From Oceanospirillaceae bacterium (GTDB taxonomy: Bacteria > Pseudomonadota > Gammaproteobacteria > Pseudomonadales > Balneatricaceae), in the NCBI GenBank assembly GCA_013215445.1, contig JABSRA010000031.1, positions 1 through 49,614 of the forward strand: a stretch of 49,614 nucleotides of DNA, read 5' to 3'. Below the pieces are notes generated by a model. That model worked only from the letters and a program-made list of their open reading frames with translations. It did not search any database and had not been told where the DNA came from. How positions within the stretch are numbered: position 1 is the stretch's first letter; each line of letters starts with the position of its first letter. The translations under genes and the position numbers were made by a program. Below, piece after piece: positions 26,184 through 37,073 of the stretch.

Positions 26184-27830
26184 CTACTTTCGCACTACAT
26201 TACCTTTGTCGTATTCACCAGCGCTTAACGGTGAATTTTTTTCGATGTATTCTTTTAAAACATCCGCATCGACAAAACCACTGTTGACATAGCCAGAGTG
26301 CTTATTCATCGGTGGGTACTTGTCGCCACCTGAGGCGATATAACTGTTAATCGCCAATCGGTAGTTTTTCGCAGGATCTATGTCCTGTCCTTTAATGGTC
26401 GCTGTTTTCAATACGCCCTGTTCAATCATCAGTGAAACGCCGGCAAACTGAGCAAATGCACCACTGTCGATAGGTTTAGCGGCGACTGCTGTTAAATAAT
26501 CCAGTAGCTCTTTACCATTCAATGTCACAAAGCCCACCACATTGGCAAATGGCTGCACTTTTAGCACATCTTTGTAGGTGATATCTCCCTGGGCGATACT
26601 GTCACGTATTCCCCCAGAATTCATCACCGCCAAGTCTGCCCCGACTTTTTCCATCTGCGCCAGCGCAATTAAGTGGCCCATATTAGTAGGCTCAAAGCGT
26701 ACTACAGCTCTATCCCCTTCTAACTTACTATCTACAACACCAATTTTTTGCTGTAGCTTCTCTTGGCCCTGCTCCTGATATGGGGTTAAAAATGCCTTAA
26801 GTGTAGCGTCTTCTGCAATGGCATCAGCCACTAGCACTCTCACTTTCTTGCCTTCTGCATTCTTCACTTTCTTCTTTAGATTAACCGGTATTAACTGATA
26901 GCTAACCAAACTTAATTCACCATCTTTAAACTCAAGATCGGCGCGCCCTACATACTTACCCCACTCGTGAGCCTGCATGATTAACGTGCCATTTTGTACA
27001 TCCGGCATACAGGCCATGCCCGCTTTATACTTAGTGATCATCGCGCCTTGCGCATCGGCACAGACAGGATCTTGTGAGTGACCACCGATAATAATATCAA
27101 TACCTTTAACTGAGCGGGCCAGCGTCACATCACCCGGTGCATTAATACCGAATTTTGCGTCTTGATAGTGGCCCATATGAGTCGCAGCAATGATGATGTC
27201 GGCTTTTTTATTGAGTTCTGGCAGTAAATTCTTGACCTCATCAACAGGTTGAGTAAAAGAGATATTACCCATAAACTCAGGGTTACCTAACTTTTTAGTA
27301 TCTTCTGTAGTCAGACCGACCACCGCGATACGCAAGGCGCCTTTCTGAAAAACTTGATAGGGCTTAAACAAACGCTTTTTTGTGCTTGTATCGTATATAT
27401 TGGCCGCCAAAAAAGGAAAATCTACCCAAGATTGTTGCTTGCGAATCACCGACAGTTCATTGTCAAATTCATGGTTGCCAATGGCCATGGCATCATAGCC
27501 GATAAAACCCATGCCCTTAAAATCCGGCTCAGCATCTTGCAGATCAGATTCGGGTACCCCAGTATTGATATCTCCGCCTGACAAGAGTAATAATTGTCCG
27601 CCCTCTGCTTTTATCTCTGCGCGAATACTGTCGATTAATGTTTTACGAGCAGCCATGCCATATTCACCATGGCGATTGGACCAAAACCGTCCGTGGTTAT
27701 CGTTGGTATGTAAAATGGTTAATTTATAGCTGGTACCTGCTTCCCACCGCGAACTATCTGCTTGAACATTTACCGCCAGCGACACAAGGCCGGTAATCGC
27801 CGTTACGGCTAGCAAACCTATTTTTATCAT
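26184..27830 (-). CDS. ushA: Periplasmic 5'-nucleotidase / UDP-sugar hydrolase
   Basis: The 548-residue protein matches E. coli UshA (550) nearly end to end. Signal peptide residues 1-24 end VQA, before DSS. Metallophosphatase motifs follow: ILHTNDNHGRFW, LSGGDINTGVPESDLQDAEPDF, AIGNHEFDN, ATHMGHY and IIGGHSQDPVC. The C-terminal nucleotide-binding domain contains NSGGIRDSI, KVQPFANVVGF and INSYIASGGDKYP. It hydrolyses extracellular nucleotides and UDP-sugars to nucleosides, sugar phosphates and phosphate. It is a single gene with its own promoter (27863-27892) and terminator. Its closeness to the enterobacterial protein is notable for this genome. Confidence 0.95.
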   Translation of the reverse strand: MIKIGLLAVTAITGLVSLAVNVQADSSRWEAGTSYKLTILHTNDNHGRFWSNRHGEYGMAARKTLIDSIRAEIKAEGGQLLLLSGGDINTGVPESDLQDAEPDFKGMGFIGYDAMAIGNHEFDNELSVIRKQQSWVDFPFLAANIYDTSTKKRLFKPYQVFQKGALRIAVVGLTTEDTKKLGNPEFMGNISFTQPVDEVKNLLPELNKKADIIIAATHMGHYQDAKFGINAPGDVTLARSVKGIDIIIGGHSQDPVCADAQGAMITKYKAGMACMPDVQNGTLIMQAHEWGKYVGRADLEFKDGELSLVSYQLIPVNLKKKVKNAEGKKVRVLVADAIAEDATLKAFLTPYQEQGQEKLQQKIGVVDSKLEGDRAVVRFEPTNMGHLIALAQMEKVGADLAVMNSGGIRDSIAQGDITYKDVLKVQPFANVVGFVTLNGKELLDYLTAVAAKPIDSGAFAQFAGVSLMIEQGVLKTATIKGQDIDPAKNYRLAINSYIASGGDKYPPMNKHSGYVNSGFVDADVLKEYIEKNSPLSAGEYDKGNVVRK

Positions 27831-27862
27831 TGTTCTCTCCCTGTAATAATTGTAGTTTTAAT

Positions 27863-27892
27863 TTTATACAGCATATTTCTTTGAGGTGACAA
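27863..27892 (-). promoter_or_regulatory. Probable ushA promoter
   Basis: On the minus strand TTGTCA (27887-27892), 18 bp, TATAAA (27863-27868) gives a near-consensus sigma-70 promoter. The message would start roughly 25 nt before the ushA ATG, which is preceded by GGGAGAG. Confidence 0.6.
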
Positions 27893-28015
27893 AGGTATTT
27901 CACTTTTATGTCAGTCCATAGTAGAACATTTTATGTTATGCACAAACAGGCCCACTGCACAGGGATTATCGCATGACAGCTCCCGGCTAGTTCAGATCGA
28001 CAAATTCACTCGGCC

Positions 28016-28558
28016 TTATTGGCTAATACGTTCGAAGCAATCACTTTGACAATCTTTACACGGCTCTATAACTTCAATCTGTATGACCCGGTGCTCGCTG
28101 CCGCAATTTAAACAGCGCAAGGTCCCGTAGAGACAGACCTCACCGGTTAAATACTGCTGAGCATCACAGGCTAATTTTTCATTGAGCAGTAGATTATCTA
28201 GCACGCTTTTGTCGGCTAAACGTAAAAATTGTTCTTTACTAGATTGCTCTAAATAATCTAGATCAAAGTTCAACCAGGCGGCAACACCCTCCCCTGTCAT
28301 GTGTAAATAATGGGCTAATGAAGACAGGTCTCTCGCCACATATTCACTTAACAAATGCACTTCATCACTGCTCATTTGCTCTGCTGCCTGTTCCAATTCA
28401 ATCGCGTCATCCACCATTTTTTTAATCATGGCGCTTGAGTTATCGGCGGCGCTGAGCCCCGATCTCGACAATTGCTCTAGAATGCGTTTAAAAACATCGC
28501 CCAACTTACTTTTAGGCTGTGTTTGACTTTTTTTATCGGTTTTATTATCCGCTTGCAT
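28016..28558 (-). CDS. ybeL: Zinc-ribbon protein YbeL (DUF1451)
   Basis: This 180-residue protein starts at ATG 28558, chosen because GGAGG lies 5 nt in front; an in-frame upstream ATG lacks this. Helical middle region: LSRSGLSAADNSSAMIKKMVDDAIELEQAAEQMS. A C-terminal zinc ribbon holds four cysteines in two pairs (LRCLNCGS and EPCKDCQSD). It is divergent from leuS as in E. coli. The function is unknown; the zinc ribbon suggests binding to a macromolecule. Confidence 0.88.
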   Translation of the reverse strand: MQADNKTDKKSQTQPKSKLGDVFKRILEQLSRSGLSAADNSSAMIKKMVDDAIELEQAAEQMSSDEVHLLSEYVARDLSSLAHYLHMTGEGVAAWLNFDLDYLEQSSKEQFLRLADKSVLDNLLLNEKLACDAQQYLTGEVCLYGTLRCLNCGSEHRVIQIEVIEPCKDCQSDCFERISQ

Positions 28559-28645
28559 AATAACCTCCAAAAGATCCAATTTTTGCCATTAATGCGGTGT
28601 TTATGACCTTGGGTTTAAGGTATGCTTAGGTTCAAATTTTCCTGA

Positions 28646-31294
<2,649 letters not shown>

Positions 31295-31335
31295 TTTTTC
31301 GCGTTAAACAGTGACTGCTTAACAAGCTGTGCAAG

Positions 31336-31357
31336 CCCGCTATTAATCAATAGCGGG
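31336..31357. repeat. Hairpin between leuS and lptE
   Basis: CCCGCTATT and AATAGCGGG pair perfectly around AATC. No T-run follows, so it is more likely an RNA-stability or partial attenuation hairpin within the leuS-lptE-holA transcript. Confidence 0.6.
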
Positions 31358-31426
31358 TAGATCACCTAACATGGCACTCTCCGCCAAACATCAAGCATTA
31401 TCATTCGCCCGCCACGAGGAACTAAC

Positions 31427-31948
31427 ATGTTTACTGCAAGCAAAAAATTATTACCGGTGAATGTAACCGCCATTTTTTTCCTAACCATACTCACCACACT
31501 GGCAAGTTGTGGCTTTGCTTTGCGTGGTAATATTGAAATCCCCGTGGAAGCACAATCTTTTTGGTTAGAATTCAACAATGCGAGCCATCCGGTTTTTATG
31601 CAAGAATTTGGCTTATTAGTCGAGCAAAATAATTTAGACTTAAACGAAACAGCCGACAACCGAATTGTTATTACCCGCCTCAATATCAGAAAAATAACCA
31701 CCACTATTAACGCCGCTGCAGAGGTTGATGAATACACTTTAAGAGGCGAGCTCTCGTTTGATATTGTAGGCCTTCAAGAAGAGCCCTTTGCCACCAATTT
31801 AGAAGCATTTTCTGAACGCACTTTCCAATACGATGCTAACGATGCCGCGGCCAGCAATTCAAGAGAAGCTTTCTTAAACAGAGAGCTATTGCGTGATTTA
31901 TCTGAGCAAGTGATTAGACAGTACGCCGCCCGCGTCCGCATAAGATGA
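31427..31948 (+). CDS. lptE: LPS-assembly lipoprotein LptE
   Basis: This 173-residue protein has a lipoprotein signal ending TLASC (C28), followed at once by GFALRG, the family hallmark. Residues 40-150 form the small alpha/beta LptE fold. The C-terminus holds RELLRDLSEQVIRQYAARV. It plugs the LptD barrel in the outer membrane and helps deliver lipopolysaccharide. It overlaps holA by 4 nt (ATGA), as in many gammaproteobacteria. Confidence 0.93.
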   Translation: MFTASKKLLPVNVTAIFFLTILTTLASCGFALRGNIEIPVEAQSFWLEFNNASHPVFMQEFGLLVEQNNLDLNETADNRIVITRLNIRKITTTINAAAEVDEYTLRGELSFDIVGLQEEPFATNLEAFSERTFQYDANDAAASNSREAFLNRELLRDLSEQVIRQYAARVRIR

Positions 31949-32964
31949 AAACAAAGCCAGAGCAACTCGCCGCGTTACTGGGAAAAAAATCTAATCAAGT
32001 CTATCTAGTAACCGGCAATGAAACCCTGATTATCGAAGAGTGCTGCGATTTAATTCGAGCCAAACTAAAAGCGGATGGCTTTGATGAGCGAGAAGTACTG
32101 CATGTTGAAGCGGGCTTTAAGTGGGAGTATCTATTAGAATGCGCCAACGCACTCTCCCTGTTTGCCGATAAGCGACTCATTGAAATCCGTTTAGGCAGCC
32201 AGAAAATAAACAAGGCGGCCAGTAAAATACTCCTTGAATATTTAACCTTTGCCCCCCCTGAAAACACCTTATTACTGATCGGTGACAAATTAGATGGCGC
32301 GGCGAAAAAATCAGCTTGGTATAAAAAGATTGACCAACAGGGGTGCATCGTTGAGGTTTGGCCCATCGAAACCCAGCAGCTGCCCAATTGGTTAAAAAAA
32401 CGCGCCGCCGAGCAGAACCTGCAATTAGAGGACGAGGCAATCGCCGTTTTATGCGACCGTATTGAGGGGAATTTACTGGCGGCAAAGCAGGAAATAGATA
32501 AACTATTGTTACTGCAAAAAAACACCCCACTCAGCGCAGCCGACATCATTAACGCCGTATCTGACAGCTCGCGCTATGACGTTTTTGCACTAATGGACGC
32601 CATTGTACTGGGTGACAGCACCCGCAGCTTAAAAATCTTACAGGTGCTCAGACAAGAGGCCCTGGAGCCGACTATCATACTCTGGGCGATCAGCCGTGAG
32701 TTAAGATTACTCCATGAACTTAAAACGGGTTTAAATCAAGGCAAGAGCTATGAATCACTCTGTGGCAGCTTACGGGTGTGGGGTAAGAAAAAACAAACAC
32801 TACAACAGGCTGCAATGCGCTTAAATTTCGAGCAACTCGAAGCGATGCTCCATCAATGTGCAACTGTCGATCAAATCATAAAAGGCATGCAAATCGGCGA
32901 TTACTGGCTGGAAATAACCGATATGACCTTGGCCCTATCTGGCAGAGGATTAAAATTGAGCTAA
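31945..32964 (+). CDS. holA: DNA polymerase III delta subunit
   Basis: The 339-residue clamp-loader delta subunit opens the beta sliding clamp. It starts MKTKPEQLAALLGKKSNQVYLVTGNETLIIEECCDLIR, the typical HolA N-terminus. SSRYDVFALMDAIVLGDSTRSLKILQVLRQE in the middle domain and a C-terminal oligomerisation domain follow. Its usual length and coupling to lptE support the call. It is convergent with fadD. Confidence 0.95.
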   Translation: MKTKPEQLAALLGKKSNQVYLVTGNETLIIEECCDLIRAKLKADGFDEREVLHVEAGFKWEYLLECANALSLFADKRLIEIRLGSQKINKAASKILLEYLTFAPPENTLLLIGDKLDGAAKKSAWYKKIDQQGCIVEVWPIETQQLPNWLKKRAAEQNLQLEDEAIAVLCDRIEGNLLAAKQEIDKLLLLQKNTPLSAADIINAVSDSSRYDVFALMDAIVLGDSTRSLKILQVLRQEALEPTIILWAISRELRLLHELKTGLNQGKSYESLCGSLRVWGKKKQTLQQAAMRLNFEQLEAMLHQCATVDQIIKGMQIGDYWLEITDMTLALSGRGLKLS

Positions 32965-32993
32965 CAATCTATGCTAGCTCAACAGTTGGCAAG

Positions 32994-34637
32994 TTACTCG
33001 CGCAGCATCCGTCGCAGCACCTTACCTACATTAGATTTAGGTAACTCCGCCACAAACTCCACTTCTTTGGGTACTTTGTAATTGGTTAAGTGCTCTTTAC
33101 AGTAACTGCGCAGCTCCGATACCTCTAAACTGGCATCACTGGCCACCACGAAAAGTTTAACTATCTCACCCGATACTGCATGTTTGATGCCAATCGCCGC
33201 ACATTCCAACACTTTAGGATGAGAGGAGGCAACATCTTCAACTTCATTGGGGTACACATTAAAGCCCGAGACAATAATCAAATCTTTGGCCCGATCGACA
33301 ATGGTTATCCGACCCTCTGCATCTTGCTGTGCAATGTCACCGGTCTTTAAGAAACCATCCGCCGTGAACGAAGCCGCAGTATCTTCAGGGTGGTTCCAAT
33401 ACCCTTTCATCACTTGTGGACCTATGATACAGAGTTCACCGGGCTCTCCATTAGCGACGTCTTTTTCATCCTTATCAATTATCCGCACTTTCGATTCCTT
33501 AACGGCAAAACCAATAGTACCGATTTTAATATCTTTAACCGGATTGACCGCCACGATCGGGGATGTCTCGGTTAGACCGTAGCCCTCCATAATTATATTG
33601 CCGGTTTTTTCCCGCCAAACTTCCGCACAATCATGAGTGAGCGCCATACCCCCAGAGATAGTCAAACAGAACTGACTAAAATCTAGATCGGCAAAGTCTT
33701 TGTTATTACTCAGTGCTACAAACAACGTATTCAGACCGAGAAAACCCGTAAACTTCCACTTTGACATCTCTTTGATAAAGCCGGGAATATCTCGTGGGTT
33801 GGCAATCAAGACACTTTGCCCACCCGCCTCCATAACCACCAGTGAGAGGGTAAAAGCGAATATGTGATAGAGAGGCAAAGGCGCCATCACGGTATTTTTC
33901 CAATGATCTGGTGCCTGACTGATCACCTCTGATGCCTGCATCATGTTTGATACTAAATTTCCGTGCGTTAGCATCACCCCTTTGGAAACGCCAGTGGTAC
34001 CGCCAGTATATTGCAGCACAGCCACATCTTCGGCTTTTTTCACCACAATATTTGGCTGCTTCCCATAACATTGCATGATCGCGCCACGCAATTTAATCGC
34101 CGTAGGCAACGAATAGGCGGGAATCATTTTTTTAACGTACTTGACCACATTATTAATCAGTAGCCGGGGAACTAAACCATGCAGATCAGCCAAATTGGTA
34201 GTTAATACAACTTCAATGGAGGTTTTGTCCAGTATTTTTTGTACGTTGTTAGCGACACCTTCATAGACCACCAGTGCCTTAACTTGAGCATCATTAAATT
34301 GATGCTCTAATTCGCGAGGCGTATAGAGTGGGTTGGTATTAACCACAATCAACCCAGCCTTCATAGCCCCTAACAGCGTCACTGGGTATTGTAAAATATT
34401 GGGTAGTTGTATCGCTATTCTATCACCGGGCTGCAAGCTGGTATTATTTTGTAGGTAATAGGCAAAGGCGTTCGCCAAAGTATCTAGCTCAGTAAACGAG
34501 ATACTGTGGCCAAAACTAGTGAAGGCAATTTTATCTTGGTATTTCTGGCAAGACTTTTCAAATACGTCTAATACAGAAGTGTAATTATTGCTGTTTAAAG
34601 ACTCGGGGATCCACGATCCTCTTTCCCGTTGATTCAT
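32994..34637 (-). CDS. fadD: Long-chain fatty acid CoA ligase
   Basis: This 547-residue acyl-CoA synthetase of the ANL superfamily has the P-loop YTGGTTGVSKGVMLTH at 210-225. GYGLTETSPIV, the A5-like motif, and TGDIAQQDAEGRITIVDRAKDLIIVSGFNVYP follow. The C-terminal catalytic lysine is in LPKSNVGKVLRR. It activates long-chain fatty acids for beta-oxidation or lipid synthesis at the inner membrane. The SCP2-domain gene 66 nt upstream on the same strand may form an operon with it, consistent with lipid handling. Confidence 0.92.
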   Translation of the reverse strand: MNQRERGSWIPESLNSNNYTSVLDVFEKSCQKYQDKIAFTSFGHSISFTELDTLANAFAYYLQNNTSLQPGDRIAIQLPNILQYPVTLLGAMKAGLIVVNTNPLYTPRELEHQFNDAQVKALVVYEGVANNVQKILDKTSIEVVLTTNLADLHGLVPRLLINNVVKYVKKMIPAYSLPTAIKLRGAIMQCYGKQPNIVVKKAEDVAVLQYTGGTTGVSKGVMLTHGNLVSNMMQASEVISQAPDHWKNTVMAPLPLYHIFAFTLSLVVMEAGGQSVLIANPRDIPGFIKEMSKWKFTGFLGLNTLFVALSNNKDFADLDFSQFCLTISGGMALTHDCAEVWREKTGNIIMEGYGLTETSPIVAVNPVKDIKIGTIGFAVKESKVRIIDKDEKDVANGEPGELCIIGPQVMKGYWNHPEDTAASFTADGFLKTGDIAQQDAEGRITIVDRAKDLIIVSGFNVYPNEVEDVASSHPKVLECAAIGIKHAVSGEIVKLFVVASDASLEVSELRSYCKEHLTNYKVPKEVEFVAELPKSNVGKVLRRMLRE

Positions 34638-34703
34638 ATTTTACCTCTGGGTTGGTAACCCATATTATTTTTATTGTCCCTGTCATATAACTATCCATAA
34701 ACT

Positions 34704-35021
34704 CTACGCCGCTGGAAACAAACTCACCAGTGCCGGTGCCAATGTCATATCTCCCTCTGCTTCAATACTCCCTTCCATAAATGCCTGCATTGCATCGGTT
34801 TCCCCACTGATTATTTCCAACAATAATTCAGACGCTAGAGACAATTCGATATCGGGTGCTGCGTGAGCTCCCTGGGTAAATTCACAGTCGCCCGCTTTTA
34901 CTTCACAGCTAAAACTCTGCTGGTCTGACAAGTTATATTGAAAAACCGCATCAATGCTCTCAGCTGCTTGGGGGTTAAAACGCTGTTGCATCTGCTTGAA
35001 CAAATCATTTAAATCAATCAT
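34704..35021 (-). CDS. SCP2 sterol-binding-domain protein
   Basis: This 105-residue single-domain protein contains AVFQYNLSDQQSFSCEVKAGDCEFTQG and PDIELSLASELLLEIISGETDAMQAFMEGSIEAEGDMTLA. These match the SCP2 lipid-carrier fold (the GDM-like segment and the G-x-I-x-x-x-G-D motif near the end). It is cytoplasmic, with fatty acid, acyl-CoA or sterol-like lipids as likely ligands. It precedes fadD on the same strand. Confidence 0.88.
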   Translation of the reverse strand: MIDLNDLFKQMQQRFNPQAAESIDAVFQYNLSDQQSFSCEVKAGDCEFTQGAHAAPDIELSLASELLLEIISGETDAMQAFMEGSIEAEGDMTLAPALVSLFPAA

Positions 35022-35629
35022 TATTTTTCCTTAACTGTGGCTACAAGAGTAACTAAATATCCGAGCAATAATCGCCTAGGTTTATTCAAATGAGATAATA
35101 TCACCCTACCCGCTAACCTGCTATTGCCAGAGTATTCAGTATAGTATTAGTGTAGTCGCTGTAGACGAACACCTGACTCGAATATTGCATCCAATCGCTG
35201 ATGCGCTAACTTGCTCCTTGTTTTTACAGACTTTTCTTTCTCGATTAGCCGAACAAAGCAAGTCGGCGTTCAATCGAAAAAAAGCATCTAAAAACAACAG
35301 CGGACCACCATCACGACAGTGCATACATCATCCGAGCTAAAACTATTCCTAACATTAGCATTATATGACGTATAGGTGACCTATTATTATCTAAGTATTA
35401 CTATTTACCACCTGAAATAGGAAAAAGTCTAGCAAAAATAAACTGACTATTTTAAGACTGCAAATTTCATCGATACAGCATGAGAAAAGCACAGTCTATT
35501 TATACTCATAGGCTTGGTAATAAGATGCTTACTCTTAATAAAAATCGTTTCTTCAATACCTAGCCTATAGTAATATAGCTAAACATTCATATCGCTTTTT
35601 CCACACTTTTCCGGCAGCTTCTCCAACCT
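35022..35629. other. 608-bp gene-free, AT-rich spacer
   Basis: Both neighbours point away from this spacer. The short frame at 35136-35324 has no ribosome site and no recognisable protein. I see no clear hairpin-terminator pair, so no sRNA is proposed. Promoters of the SCP2 and glycosyltransferase genes must lie here. Confidence 0.5.
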
Positions 35630-36943
35630 ATGTCAAAAAATCAAGATTCCCGGTTAATGCAACCACTTTCAACGGTTGTTGTGATCGGCTATGTCTGGCC
35701 CGAGCCAAATTCATCAGCGGCGGGTTCACGTATGATGCAGCTACTCAGTTTTTTTAAAGCGAGGGCACAGCGGGTCATATTTGCCAGTCCAGCCCTACTT
35801 GGCGAGCATCGAGAAAACCTCCTACCGCTAGGTATCGAAGAAACCAGCATTCACTTAAATTGTGCTAGCTTTGATACCTGGATTACTGAGATACAACCTG
35901 AATTAGTGCTGTTTGATCGTTTCATGATGGAAGAGCAATTCGGTTGGCGAATTGAACAGCACTGCCCCGATTGCATCCGTATTTTAGATACCGAAGATTT
36001 ACACAGCCTGCGTCTGGCGAGACACCAACAGCTTAAAGATGCCATCCGCAATGGTGTTGAGTACGATGAAAATTATAATGATTTTAGTAAACTGCGTAAA
36101 AAAATGGCTTCGCTGGATGTTTGCCAGCGAGAGATAGCCTCTATCTATCGCTGTGATTTAACCTTGATGATCTCTGAATTCGAAATTTTACTGCTACAAA
36201 AACACTTCGCTCTACCCGCACAGCTATTATTGCACTTGCCCTTTATGCTGACGCCCATTAAAAATTTAGCTGAGCGCTCGTACCACCAAAGAGAGCATTT
36301 CGTTACGATTGGAAATTTTCGCCACGCACCCAATTGGGATTCTATTCTCTGGCTAAAAACATCCATTTGGCCCAAGGTTAGAAAACTAATGCCCCGTGCT
36401 CAAATGCACATTTACGGAGCATACCCTGCCAAAAAAGTCACTGATCTACACAATCCTACCCAGGGCTTTCATATTAAGGGCTGGGCAGCTAACGCTTTTG
36501 AGGTTTTACTGGATGCCCGCATTTGCCTTTCACCGTTACGCTTTGGTGCGGGCATAAAAGGAAAATTTACCGATGCGATGCTCTGTTCTACCCCCAGCGT
36601 CACTACCAGTGTTGGGGCTGAATCAATGCATGGGGACTCACCTTGGCCCGGAGTCATTGAAAATGACAGCCAAAAAATTGCCCAGCGCGCTGTTGAGCTA
36701 TATCAAAACGAGCATCTCTGGCAACAGGCGTCGCTTAACAGTAAAGACATCCTCCAACTACGCTATCAAAAAGAGACCTTAAATTCGCGCCTACTCAATG
36801 GCATCATCGATCTCCAACAACATTTAAGCCAGAGGCGTCTCGATAACTTTACCGGCATGATGCTTCGCCATCACCATCATAAAAGCACCCAATATATGGC
36901 GCAATGGATTGCCGCCAAGCAGATCAATCAAGGTGCTGGATAA
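35630..36943 (+). CDS. GT-B glycosyltransferase (family 4-like)
   Basis: This 437-residue protein has an N-terminal half VVVIGYVWPEPNSSAAGSRMMQLLSFF, a Rossmann-like donor/acceptor entry, and LVLFDRFMMEEQFGW. The second half contains FVTIGNFRHAPNWDSILWL, MHIYGAYPAKK, FHIKGWAANAFEVLLDARICLSPLRFGAGIKGKFTDAM and TTSVGAESM. These are the standard family 4/1 C-terminal motifs with the conserved Gly-Lys-Glu/Asp arrangement. It has no signal peptide. The sugar and acceptor are unknown. It sits about 130 bp before rapA on the same strand without other envelope genes, which is unusual. Confidence 0.85.
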   Translation: MSKNQDSRLMQPLSTVVVIGYVWPEPNSSAAGSRMMQLLSFFKARAQRVIFASPALLGEHRENLLPLGIEETSIHLNCASFDTWITEIQPELVLFDRFMMEEQFGWRIEQHCPDCIRILDTEDLHSLRLARHQQLKDAIRNGVEYDENYNDFSKLRKKMASLDVCQREIASIYRCDLTLMISEFEILLLQKHFALPAQLLLHLPFMLTPIKNLAERSYHQREHFVTIGNFRHAPNWDSILWLKTSIWPKVRKLMPRAQMHIYGAYPAKKVTDLHNPTQGFHIKGWAANAFEVLLDARICLSPLRFGAGIKGKFTDAMLCSTPSVTTSVGAESMHGDSPWPGVIENDSQKIAQRAVELYQNEHLWQQASLNSKDILQLRYQKETLNSRLLNGIIDLQQHLSQRRLDNFTGMMLRHHHHKSTQYMAQWIAAKQINQGAG

Positions 36944-37073
36944 GATCACAGTATTAGTATTTTTCCTAATTCCAAAGAGCTTCTATAGGGAATAAACTAG
37001 CCAATAGTTCTATTCCACACGTATTTATTTGCCTCTTATGAACTCAAGATTTACCAAGCACATAGGTTACCAT

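Noticed and set aside
31336..31357. leuS terminator
   Set aside because: The stem is strong but no T-run follows and lptE-holA continue on the same strand, so it is listed as a hairpin only.
35136..35324. A minus-strand 62-codon frame in the spacer before the glycosyltransferase
   Set aside because: No ribosome site, no family resemblance, and erratic composition.
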